Part shown: in pieces, positions 31,739-41,661 of the stretch | Numbering within the stretch: the stretch's first letter is position 1 | Layout of the letters: each line of letters begins with the position of its first letter | From: Takakia lepidozioides | Taxonomy: Eukaryota > Streptophyta > Takakiopsida > Takakiales > Takakiaceae | DNA: 64,000 nt | Assembly: GCA_030704615.1 (NCBI GenBank) | Contig: CM060732.1 | Coordinates: 49,953,053-50,017,052, forward strand | Reading direction: 5' to 3' | Translations under genes and position numbers: made by a program | The notes under the pieces: model-generated | Database searches by the model: none | What the model saw: the letters and a program-made list of their open reading frames with translations, nothing else | What the model was told of the DNA's origin: nothing

Positions 31739-32920
31739 ATGAAGTCATGGATATGCCATGGGCTTCCAAGATTTCCCTCCATGAATTTTACGCATACCTC
31801 ATGGAATATAAGAGGCATTGGATCTGATGCCTCTATGCCCAAGAGACGAAGGTTACAGCAGTGGGTCGGGGATTTTAGGAGCTCTAATGCTATTATCTTC
31901 CTGCAGGAGCATAAGCTAGATGCAACTAAAATCCAAGCTTTAGGCAGTTCCATTTGGCCTAGCAATGCAGCTTGGTGGAACCCTTCTATCGTGGACTCAA
32001 GAGGGGGTACAGCTATTTTGATCTCTCCCTCTTTGACTTCTTTCTTCTCTTCTGTTGATTCCTGGATGCAAGGAAGAATTCAAGTTGCTTTTTCCTCGCT
32101 CAATTCTGCTTTTGAGGCATGCGCTTTTGTGAACCTTTATGCCCCTAATTCTGTCGCAGAAAGAATCGAATTTTGGACTTTCCTTCGGCTCAAGATACAG
32201 GCTTACCCTAATGTACCCCATTGGATTATAGCTGGTGATTTCAATATGGTTGAAAATCCTCATGATAGGCTTGGTTCAGCTTCTCATACCTTGTCCTCGG
32301 ATGAATCTGATGCCTGGAATGCTTTGTGCTTTGAGGTGGGGATGTCTGATTCCTTTATCCATTTTCAGAACGACTTGCTTTTCACCTGGTCCAATAACCG
32401 CACTCCGCCTGACCTCTGTATGGCCCGTTTGGATCGTATATATTGCTCTCCCACCCCTGCAATCTGGGTGAAGCCTTCACCCTTAGGGCCTGTCCTTCCA
32501 GGTTTTGACCATGCAGCGGTGAGTGCTTCTTTCGCTATGCCTGGGGCACATGCCAAGGGAAGGGGTTTTTTCAAACTAAACCCCTCCATCCTGGTTATCC
32601 CCGAGTATCTTGAGATCATCAAGAAAGCTTGGCTATCTTCTGGTCAGGACTTTGCCTCTCCCTCGATTCGCTTCCTCAAAAAGCTGGAGGCTGTCAGGAA
32701 AATTGCTCAAGAGCTTTCTAGATCTTTCGCCATGAACAGAAATAAGAAGGAGAAGGCCCTCCTTAAATGCTTAGCTCAATGCCAGAAGGTAATGGAATCG
32801 GGCTGGGCTTACTCTCAAGCATGGGATTCTTATCTTTTGGCAAAAAGAAATTTGGCTGAGCTCACTCATGCGAAGGAAGAAAACATGAGAAGAAAGGCCG
32901 CGGCATCAATTTGTCTTTGA
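31739..32920 (+). pseudogene. LINE ORF2 part 1: APE-type endonuclease
   Basis: Endonuclease signatures in order: THTSWNIRGIGSD (substrate-contact Asn), IIFLQEHKLD (metal-binding Glu), FVNLYAPN, WIIAGDFNMVENPHDR (Asp and Asn of the GDFN box), TWSNNRTPPDLCMARLDRIY and PGFDHAAVSASF (final Asp-His). It nicks target DNA to prime reverse transcription. The frame stops at 32,918 in the linker to RT. Confidence 0.85.
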
Positions 32921-33066
32921 AGGGGGAAAAGATGTCTCGGTATTTCTTTATAAAAACCCAAGCAACGCCGTGCGGCTACTACCATTGCTTCCCTGAAAAA
33001 TGAGCAGGGGCTACAGGTGTCAAACCCCAAAAAAATGGCTTCATTGCAGCTTCCCACTATGCTTCC

Positions 33067-34222
33067 TTGTTCTCTGATCGACCGTCTGCCCCTGCCCAGC
33101 TGGTAGCTCGTGCTGAAGTACTGTCTACGTTTAAGTCAGTGGTCACCGAGGCTGAACTAGAGAAGCTTTCTGCCCCCTTTTTCTCCATGGAGCTTTCAGA
33201 TGCTCTGGCGAAGTTGGCCTCTTTCAAGTCTCCTGGGATCGATGGGTTACATGTTGAGCTTGTTTAGCTATCTGGGCGGTGTGTGGAGATGACTTTGTCT
33301 CCTTCGCTGAAGACATTTTGCTAAAAGGGATAATGCCCTCTCAGATCTCTCAAGGGGTTATTACACTCATCACAAGAAGGGCGACCGTGATTCCATTTTG
33401 AACTATAGGCCGATCACCTTGTTGAACGCTGTTTACAAAATAATAGCTAAAGCTCTAGCCATTAGGCTGCAGCCGCTTCTCTACAAGTTGATACGGCCTG
33501 AGCAGACAAGTTTTCTCAAAGACCGTATGATTTTGGACAATATCCTTCTTGCGCATGAAGCTCTACACACTGCATACGAATCTAATCAGCCTCTTGCTCT
33601 TCTGATGGACTTCAAGAAGGCATTCGATAACATTGAGTGGAGCTATCTGTTAGGTGCTCTTCAAGCCTGTGGAATTAAAGGCAATTTCCTCCACTGGATC
33701 CGTATCCTTCTCCACTCAGCCTCCAGTAAAGTCCTAGTGAACGGGTCAATCTCTTCCTCCTTCCCCCTCTCCCGCTCGGTGCGTCAGGGTTGCCCCCTCT
33801 CCCCCTTCCTTTTTATTATAGCGGCTGATGGCCTTAGTCATCTCCTTCAGAGCAGACCTGAGGTGGTGGGTCTTAGAATCATCCACCCTTCCATCCCAGA
33901 CTACAGTATCAAATCCTCGCTCTACGCCGATGACACTTCTCTTTTCGTGGATAACAGCTCTGAGGCCAATGTCCAAGGCACTCTCCTTTCCTTATCTGAT
34001 TTCTGTATGGCTTCTGGACTGAACATTAACTGGACGAAGTCAAAAGGAATTCTATCTAAATTGAGAGACGGGGCGGGAGGCGCAGCTCATTGTCCACCTT
34101 GGGGAGAAGACCTCAGTCGCTCATGGCTTCAGGATGGGCAGTCTCATGTCTTGCTGGGTCATCTTGTGGGGCATGATCTTTCTGACCAGCTTAGGGCGGA
34201 TGTTGTCTTAGAAGTAAGCTAA
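33067..34222 (+). pseudogene. LINE ORF2 part 2: reverse transcriptase
   Basis: LASFKSPGIDGLHVEL (about 33,217-33,265) is the start of the RT fingers, separated by a frame break from MNYRPITLLNAVYKIIAKAL (33,398). Then follow LLMDFKKAFDNIEW, SVRQGCPLSPFLFIIAADGL and the catalytic SSLYADDTSLFVDNSS box. The reading decays after about 34,060. It makes the cDNA in target-primed fashion. Confidence 0.85.
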
Positions 34223-34223
34223 A

Positions 34224-35455
34224 TTATTGGTGCTCGGTCCACCTTTCCATAGTTGGTAGAGCTCTTATTGTGAACCAAGTTTTAGAAGCCTCATGTTGGT
34301 TCTCGGCCTCTGTATGGTCTCCTGGGAAGCTCTTTATCAGGCAGATGAAAGCCTTGATTCGGAATTTCATTTGGGGGGCTTCTTCCCCGGGGCAGACCCG
34401 GCGTGCCCTCATAAGTTGGCGGCACTTAACGCAGAAGAAATGCAATGGTGGCCTTGGGATTATTGACCCACAGTCCCAGATCTCAGCTTTGCTTGCCAAG
34501 TGGTTCCTAGAATTTTCAAGCATTCGTTATCTCCTTGGAGTCTCCTGGTCCGTCATCACCTGGTTCAAGCTCGCCCGGCTCCAGCGTTGATCTGGCCTCC
34601 CTCCCTCAGATGGACAGTGCAAGGGGGTTCTTCCAACTCCAAAGCTCTCTCGGGCTCCGCAGCTTAGGGATCAATTTGGCAAGCTTGGGTGGCCATGAGG
34701 GATCACCTCTCCCAAATTATGCCTCGGACTCCTGAAGAAACGCTCAGGCAGCCATTATTCGCTAATTATAACCGAGATTCGGAGGTGCTGGTTAGATGTT
34801 CTTCTCGGTGGGCCCATTGGGAAGCTTCGGGTATCTCCAACTTCTTCCATGTGTGGGAAAATGGAGCTCTCATTCCTGCAGAGACAGCTGAGGACTCCCT
34901 CTCGCGAAGTAGATTGAGAGCTGGGTGGGAGACATGTTCGCTGGGGTTGCCTGAATCTTTGGAGCATTGTCTAGTGTCTCGCCCTCTCGCACACCTTGTC
35001 TGGTCCAAAGTCATTCGTTATATGCTCTTTGGAACTCAGTCCCTGCAGATGCATCTTCTGTCTTGCTGCTGAATTTTAATGCTGGTGGGGTGTGGTCAGT
35101 CTGCCCTGTTTGGGCGGTATTTCGTGCGCACACACTGTGGAACATCTGGAAAGCCAGATGTGCCTTAATTTTCACGGGTAAGCCTTTTTGTGTTAGGGCC
35201 GTCCTTTTTAAGGCTCACTCAGACCTCCTGTCTGAGGCACATAAGGTGTGGCTTGTGTTGGGGGCAGCTCTTTCCAGATGTGCGGAAAGGAGAGCCATCA
35301 AGCTCCTCCAAGACTTTGACCAATCTTGGGGCAGAGGTGGGCTGATCTGCACCAGAATTTACGATCAAGGGTGCGGTGGAACGACGAGATCCCGCAAGAG
35401 TGGCAGCTCACTTAGTTCCATGCGCTCCCCCTTGGGGGTGATGAGCCTTAAGTGA
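34224..35455 (+). pseudogene. LINE ORF2 part 3: connection and zf-RVT region
   Basis: Frame-broken segments: IRNFIWGASSPGQTRRALIS is followed by WRHLTQKKCNGGLGI, the segment after the RT thumb typical of plant LINEs. Then come SLGLPESLEHCLVSRPLAHL, which recalls the zf-RVT pattern, and VFRAHTLWNIWKARCALIF. No RNase H is recognisable before the 3' end. Confidence 0.6.
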
Positions 35456-36080
35456 ATTGGCGCCATTGCAAATCCTATAAGAAGGGCAAAGCAAAAGCGC
35501 TGTCTTTTGGCAGTTTGAATTAATGTCTTGGTTTTGCTAATTCTGGTTCCCAGTTACGTTGGCGGTTTTTCCCTTGTAAGAGCTTAACTCTGGCTTCTTG
35601 GGTCACTGGCCTCTCAGTAGTGTTCTGCCTAGAGCTGTGAGTTTTTGCAGCCAGCCTGGATAGTTTTATTCTGCCTTGGATAGGAGTTATGGCAGCCTTT
35701 TTTGGCACTGGCCTCTTAGTTCTGATTCTGCCTGGATCTGTGAGTTTGGGCAGCCAACATGGATAGTTTTGTCCTGACTTTGGCTGGGAGTTCTGGCAGC
35801 CAGCCTTGGCACCCCCTGCTCTCCCCACCTCCCTTGCACCTTTCTTAGGCTCTGGGCCCCACGTTCTGCTCTTTCTTGTTCAATTTCTAGGTAGCTGGCA
35901 GATCGCGCCTCCCAGAGTTCTTGCTTCCGATAGGCTCCTCCTTGCACCCCTCTCTAGACGATTTGGTCACGAAGCTTTGTCTTCCTGGGTCAGCCTCCAT
36001 GGCACTCATGGTAGAGGTTATTTTTTCCTCTTGTACTTCTCGAACCGTCGGTTCTGCCTTTTGAAATAAAATAAAATAAC

Positions 36081-36794
36081 CAGGGCGTCAGTTCCTTGTT
36101 TAAAAATTAAAAATAAAATAAAAACAAATGTGCCTCCAAATGAAGTACTTTTTTTTTCTACAAAATTTCTAAAACCCAGTGGTGGATGTGTGTATATAAT
36201 GCTCACACACCACAAGGTGAAGTGAGTTTTATATTTTTTAAATTTGTACTAACTCTATTAATTTTACAATTTGGGCTTGTTTACTTGCCACATCAGCAGT
36301 CAACAAGCCCTTTACACTGCCAAATCTGACATAGTTATCTTAGATATTTTCTGTAGGTGGTAGTTTTTGTTTTTTTTTAATATTTTTCATTTTGCATCAT
36401 ATTGGAGACAAGTCCTTTGTCATAAAAGCGTCAGGAGTGGCCCCATCAAAGGAGATCCGCTGAAATTAGGTGGAAGTGGAAATTCAGAGCGACCCGATTG
36501 GGGTCGCTTGGGAAATTAAGGGTTAAGGATTTGGTTTTTTTATGAACATTTTGAGATGTAAATATGTGTTTTCCTATACAATATATCTAGTAATAATGTG
36601 CTTGATTACAAGACGGTGGTCCAAATGAAGTATTGCGCATGACCAGTGGAAAGAATCAAATTTACTGTTAAACAGCAAGGGGGCAAAACAAAATCCATCC
36701 GGAATGCTATTAAAATTTGTATATTTTCAAATACCCAGAACTATGTAGCTGTTATGGAAATATTTTCAAACTATATAACCTGAACATCTGTACC
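36081..36794. other. AT-rich stretch, no gene seen
   Basis: AT-rich, with homopolymer runs near 36,150 and 36,370. I see no gene, RNA gene or clear element end. Confidence 0.4.
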
Positions 36795-37640
36795 AGTGTT
36801 TTTTTTTTAATTATTTTAATTATTTTAATTTAAATAATAAATATTTTAAGGGAACAGGGGACAGAGGCCCTGGATGACTTTATTGAAAATTATTGAAGGG
36901 AAAAAATTAAAACCCTTGTGTGCCCCAGGGCTGCCATAAGGCATGTTCACATGGTTGACCATGCCGGATAACTTAAGAACCAAGAAACAATGACTCCAAG
37001 GGGCTCAGGAGCGGAGGGGAGGAAGATGGAGATGGAACTTAGAGAGACTCAGAATCTAGTCTATCTATGAAAGTGGAGTCTTGTTCTTGAGGAAGGCATG
37101 ATGTGCCTCCAATTAATATCAGATCTGTCGAACTCCGGGGGAGGCCGAAGAGCCTGGCTATGTGTCCCTACCAACAATTTGGAACAGTCCACCCAAACAC
37201 AAGAAAGATCATCAGTGCAGCTACAAAGGATCCCACACTTCCTCCACGTTGCTAGGAAGGCATGGAGGAGGCCAGGCTTGCGGCCAGGCTTCTTGGCGAC
37301 CTCTGCACACAGTGACGCCCAAGCTTTCTTAGCTGCTTACTGTAAGATAATTAAAAAAAGACCATAGTCAGAAGCGCAGTAGGGGATGTGTTCTCATTTT
37401 TGAGGGCCCATTCACATCGGCCCTTCCAAATGTTCCAAAGAGTGGAACTTCTAAGGGTCTCAAAAACCATACAGTCTTAGGCCTTGGATTTGCCCTCTTG
37501 ATCGTAGTTGAGAAGGATGGCCAGTGAGGTAGAGGGCATGAGGTTCCATGTAGGAATCTCTCACCAGAGGCCAAATAGCCTGAGGTGCGGAACAGTAAAG
37601 GAGACATTGCTCAATGGATTCAATGGTTCCAATGTAACAG
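36795..37640 (-). mobile_element. 5'-truncated LINE 3' fragment, copy A
   Basis: Read on the minus strand, this ends with CAATAAAGTCATCCAGGGCC...CCCTGTTCCC followed by an A-rich tail. It is clearly related to 62,990-63,760 (shared GGAAGCACATC/GGAGGCACATC, ACTTTATTG/GTTTTATTG and AAGATTAAAACCCT blocks). Coding traces on the minus strand are degraded. It is the 3' end of a LINE different from the one at 29,741-36,080. Confidence 0.5.
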
Positions 37641-37934
37641 TGTTTTCGAATCTGGCGAAAAATCGCCAGATTTCGACCTGGAAAATGGGTCAGCTACTTT
37701 TATTATGGAATTATGGGAGTAAAATTCAGAAAATTCGCCAAAAAGCGCCAATGGATAAATATCATGAGCCAGAATTTTCCTACGTGGACCTGTTAAAATG
37801 TGACACCTGTTATATAGCCACTTTTCTAACCCTGCCACCTCGTTATTGTCGCCACATAGGCACTGGGTAGAATTTACATGTAGCCTTTCAGGCTTTTGGA
37901 AAAGTGAAGAAAAAAACACTGATCTGTACAATTA

Positions 37935-38060
37935 GTCATGTATGGCGGACCGAGGGCGAGAACCCCAGGTCTCGGGTTCAAACCCCGTGGAAGGTCTGAC
38001 ACAGTCTGATAGATCTAGATCGAGCTAGGGTTGCAGCCTCCAGCACTCTCTGAACTCACT
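37935..38060 (+). repeat. Possible tRNA-derived SINE head
   Basis: GGTTCAAACCCC at about 37,975-37,986 matches an RNA polymerase III B box, and TATGGCGGACCGAGGGC 34 bp upstream is a loose A box. The sequence does not fold into a full tRNA cloverleaf that I can draw. It may be a SINE head or a tRNA pseudogene. Confidence 0.3.
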
Positions 38061-40560
38061 TTCTGTCCCTGTCACGTCTACTTAAGTTAGCTTCAAAGAG
38101 GAAAGATGTTATTGTGAGGATGAGCGTCGCAGGTGTCAGAGGAGGTAACATAAGTGTTATACAGAGACAAGAGCAGACTCATCAGGGACATCGTCTACTT
38201 TGGGTCTGTATACCCTGCATATCAGCTGTAAATATGAGGTCATCTTTGCAGCCCTTTGTAAGCCTCGGTATGAAGGAAGCATTTGTATTCTGATTTGGGT
38301 TGCAAAGATTTTCTGGGTAGCCCCTTGCAGCAGTGGCCTCCGATCTGTGGATATACATAAGTTTCGTTCATTCAGAACAAAACGAGTCTAGACCTGGACG
38401 ACATAGTACAGAGAGAAGCTAGAAACTGTACGTACATAAGTGATGACGTGTGTCTGGTGCTCCTACCTTATCCTACCTTACCTTCAGAATTAAAATAACC
38501 ACCAGCCGGACCCCAGTTGGAGAAGCACGGAGTGCAAACCAGCACACACCTAAACTCTGAAAACCCATGTCGTATAGGTACACATATGTAGTTCACGAGT
38601 TTGCTCTCACATGCCCTTGCGTGTTGATGATAGCGGGTCTACAGTGGCCATCAGTGCGCGCTGGCTACAGCTCATGGGGGGATGCGCTTCAGACAGCTGC
38701 ATACGTAACACTCAATTCGTAGTCTGTGTGCCACGGGGTGGAGTCCGACCAACGCATCCAAAAAAACTATCTCTTATCCCGAGCAGCATGGCTGCCTGGA
38801 CGCCACAGCCACAAAGCTTCAATTCCGGCCTGCCTGCCTCACTCATAACCTGCAGCATCTGCTCGCAGCTTGCCTTGTCTTGGCTTCACTCTGTTCTTTC
38901 CACAGAACTCAACCCAGTGTGATCATGGTTTTCTGCCATATCAGGGTTGGCCGAGTGTTTGCAGCTCATCACAAGACGCTGCTCTTATTTATGAGGGTCA
39001 TGAATGAGAATAAAGGGATGGTGAGTTGGGTGTCACTGTTTGAAATGGTAACTGCTTTGTGTGCTGCCAACTTCCAAGTTGACGCAAACTATTTAGTGGA
39101 CTGAAAAGCAAGTCGTAATCACACTGCCTGCATCACTGAATGAGCAGACTCTCTGGAGTCTGGCATGACAGAAGGAATTGAATGTATGAATGCTTCCGAA
39201 TTCCAATACATCAAATATGCAAAGTCTGAGCTTCCAAATTACATACAACAGTGGTCCCAAGGGAAGCATTATATCTGTCCAAAGTCCACATGCTTATAGT
39301 TACCTCCTAACTGTCTACAGTTACATTGTGTGGCAGAGATCCACAGTCCAGTTGAGATAGGCGATAATACAGACGGCTGAGATTGACAGACAGGCGTTTA
39401 GAGCAGTGGGTGCAAGAGTAAATAAGGAAGGGGGGCTGAACGCTCATTCAATGCCGGCCTTTAGTACAAGGAAAACTAAAAAGGAGAGAAGAAGACGTAC
39501 TTTACTTAATGCGGGGCACGAATGGGCCCTGCGGACGACAGAGTGCATTCATCCATCAATCGGCGCGGTTGCTCCAGTACCTTAATGGACGCCCCGTACA
39601 GTACCGCGGAACCTCATTACGGGAGACCGCGTGCATTACTCCATCCATAATTCGACCGCGCGGGTCTGCTCTTATGTAGCCCGGCATGCACACAATTCTT
39701 GCAATCGATATGGGATTATTATTTCTCTATCAATCCCCTACTTCTAAGTTAGGACTTAGCAGCCAATTAGGAAGCGCCCAAATGATGGGTCTGTTGTTTT
39801 CCACGTCCCACCCACGGATAGTATTATTTATTGCCAGATTCCAGAAGAGATTAATATAGAAGTTAAAGAAGATCAGCGTGAATGCACCCAATTTACTCCA
39901 CACAACCCCATTTACTGTGTCCCCTTTTGTTTGTCATAATTTAATGATACGCTCTATTTTGTGTTGCCGCCCAAACTGCATTCATTCATCCTAAAGCCTC
40001 GGATGAATGCGCTCTGTCGTCCTCAGTTTGGCAGGCTAGTTTGTATTAGTTAGCGTTTAATTAGTGCCAAGCATGTAACAGAATCTGTTACCCAGATCTT
40101 GTGCAGTTATGGGTGATGATTAGCAACTAATCGGTTTGAAATTATAGTAATAAAACGACTAATTTATGACCTAATAACTCCTACTAATAAGACTATCCAT
40201 CAATTATTTGATATAATGGACAGCACAAAGGAAGGTTTATAGACAGTAATGACAAAGACTTTTATGGCTTTGGAAATCCTTACCTTGGACCAAGACTGGA
40301 TGCATTTATGTCTACACAGTTATGTCATGACTACTTCCATCCATTTCGTCCGTTATGACTACTTCCATCCGTTGTGGCAGCTTTGGTTTCTGTTCATCCA
40401 TGACGAGTGTCCTAGTTTGCTAAGCGCTGGGACGAGATTCGTCCATAATGGATGAATATCGTGGCAGTTTGAATAGTGATAGAAAATATGCGGGGCGCCG
40501 CCAGAGAGGGGTGGTTCTTTATCACAGCCGCCTCTCCTTCATGTCCTTGTGTGCGCGTGT
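38061..40560. other. Intergenic stretch, no gene seen
   Basis: Short ORFs without recognisable motifs. Around 39,480-39,680 short CATTCATCC and CCGCGCGG words recur. At 40,325-40,370 the phrase ATGACTACTTCCATCC occurs twice. The right end may contain the promoter of the DUF688 gene. Confidence 0.4.
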
Positions 40561-40568
40561 GTGCCACC

Positions 40569-40596
40569 CTCTCTCTCTCTCTCTCTCTCTCTCTCC
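40569..40596. repeat. (CT)n microsatellite
   Basis: About 13 CT dinucleotides. It lies roughly 1.1 kb upstream of the DUF688 ATG on its sense strand. CT runs near plant transcription starts are common, so it may mark the 5' UTR or core promoter. Confidence 0.7.
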
Positions 40597-41661
40597 GGTC
40601 GCTGTCTGTCTCTCTACCATGTCCCCCCACGGGCCCACAAGATCGTAATGTGCGTGCAGTGGTTGAAGAGAGATCGAGCAAGCATATAGAGAGGACAGAA
40701 AACTTGAAGCAAGAGGATAGAGAAGAGAGAGAAAACTTCAAGCAAGATTGGGAGCCTTCGCTGAGTCATTGAGTGTGACAGTGGAGAGGGGTGTTGGGCT
40801 TTGCTTGCAGTCTGTCCTTATTTCAACCAGCGAGAAGAGAGAGAGATCGTTTACGGGTGCTGGAGGGCCTGTTGGACAAGGTGAACGGAAAGAAAGCAAT
40901 TTTATAGCGTCCCCGGGGTTTGGCGAAGGGAGCTGGGGTCGTGCGTTCAATCAAGAATGATTTTGGCGGAAGAGGTGCAGGTTGATGATGGTTGCAGTCT
41001 GCGTAACGTGCTTGAGTTAGAGCGGGCACAAACCGGGCTTGGATTCCAGAGTGTGCTTGAACTAGAAGGGGCGCAGGCTTGTGAGAGTTGCAGCGTGATA
41101 TATAAAGCATTGTTTGAAATAGATCGAAAGAGAGAGAGGAGCTAGAAAGACGACTTCTTGAGTTTGATCAGAAGGGGAGAGAGCAAACGTGTTGGGAGAA
41201 AGATCTTTTCTTGGGTTGGGTTGGCCCAAGTAGCAAGGGGAGGGAGGAGAAAGTTCTCGTCGCCCACAAACTGGTCCGGTGCGAAGCTGGAAGAGCTCGG
41301 GTAGAGATTGAGTACAGGTTATCGGGGAAGACAGAGTCTGTAAGGTTGAGAGGTTCCGAGGGATGACTTTATGATTCCGATGATGAAGAGAAAGAGTGAA
41401 ATTCAACTGAGCGTGGAGTACACCTGAGATAAGAAAACTAGAGATTGGTCGTTAGGCAGAAGGAGTGAGGCTAAAAATTGTGGCGAACGATTCTTTTTAA
41501 AGATACCTGCCTAGCTGGTCACTGAGAAAGAGGGGCGAGGCAGGAGGCTGTCGTACTACAAAGGATCGTTGGCGACAAGAGTAAAAGAGGCAGAGCAATG
41601 CATTGTCGATTTCCACAGGAAAGCCCACTAAAGTAGTTCTTGTTGCTGGCGGGGAAGTCAA

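Larger units (their letters stand above)
29741..36080 (+). mobile_element. Long LINE (L1/plant type), decayed
   Basis: A 6.3-kb non-LTR retrotransposon in one orientation: ORF1 with a CCHC knuckle, then ORF2 with APE-type endonuclease, RT and zf-RVT, and an A/T-rich AAATAAAATAAAATAA end at about 36,060-36,080. The 5' end abuts the truncated LTR copy at 29,740. ORF1 and ORF2 both carry frameshifts and stops, so the copy is dead. No target duplication was found: the sequence after the A-rich tail does not resume the LTR. Confidence 0.8.

Noticed and set aside
40748-41145. Short ORFs in the purine-rich leader before the DUF688 gene
   Set aside because: Low-complexity GA-rich translations, most likely 5' UTR.
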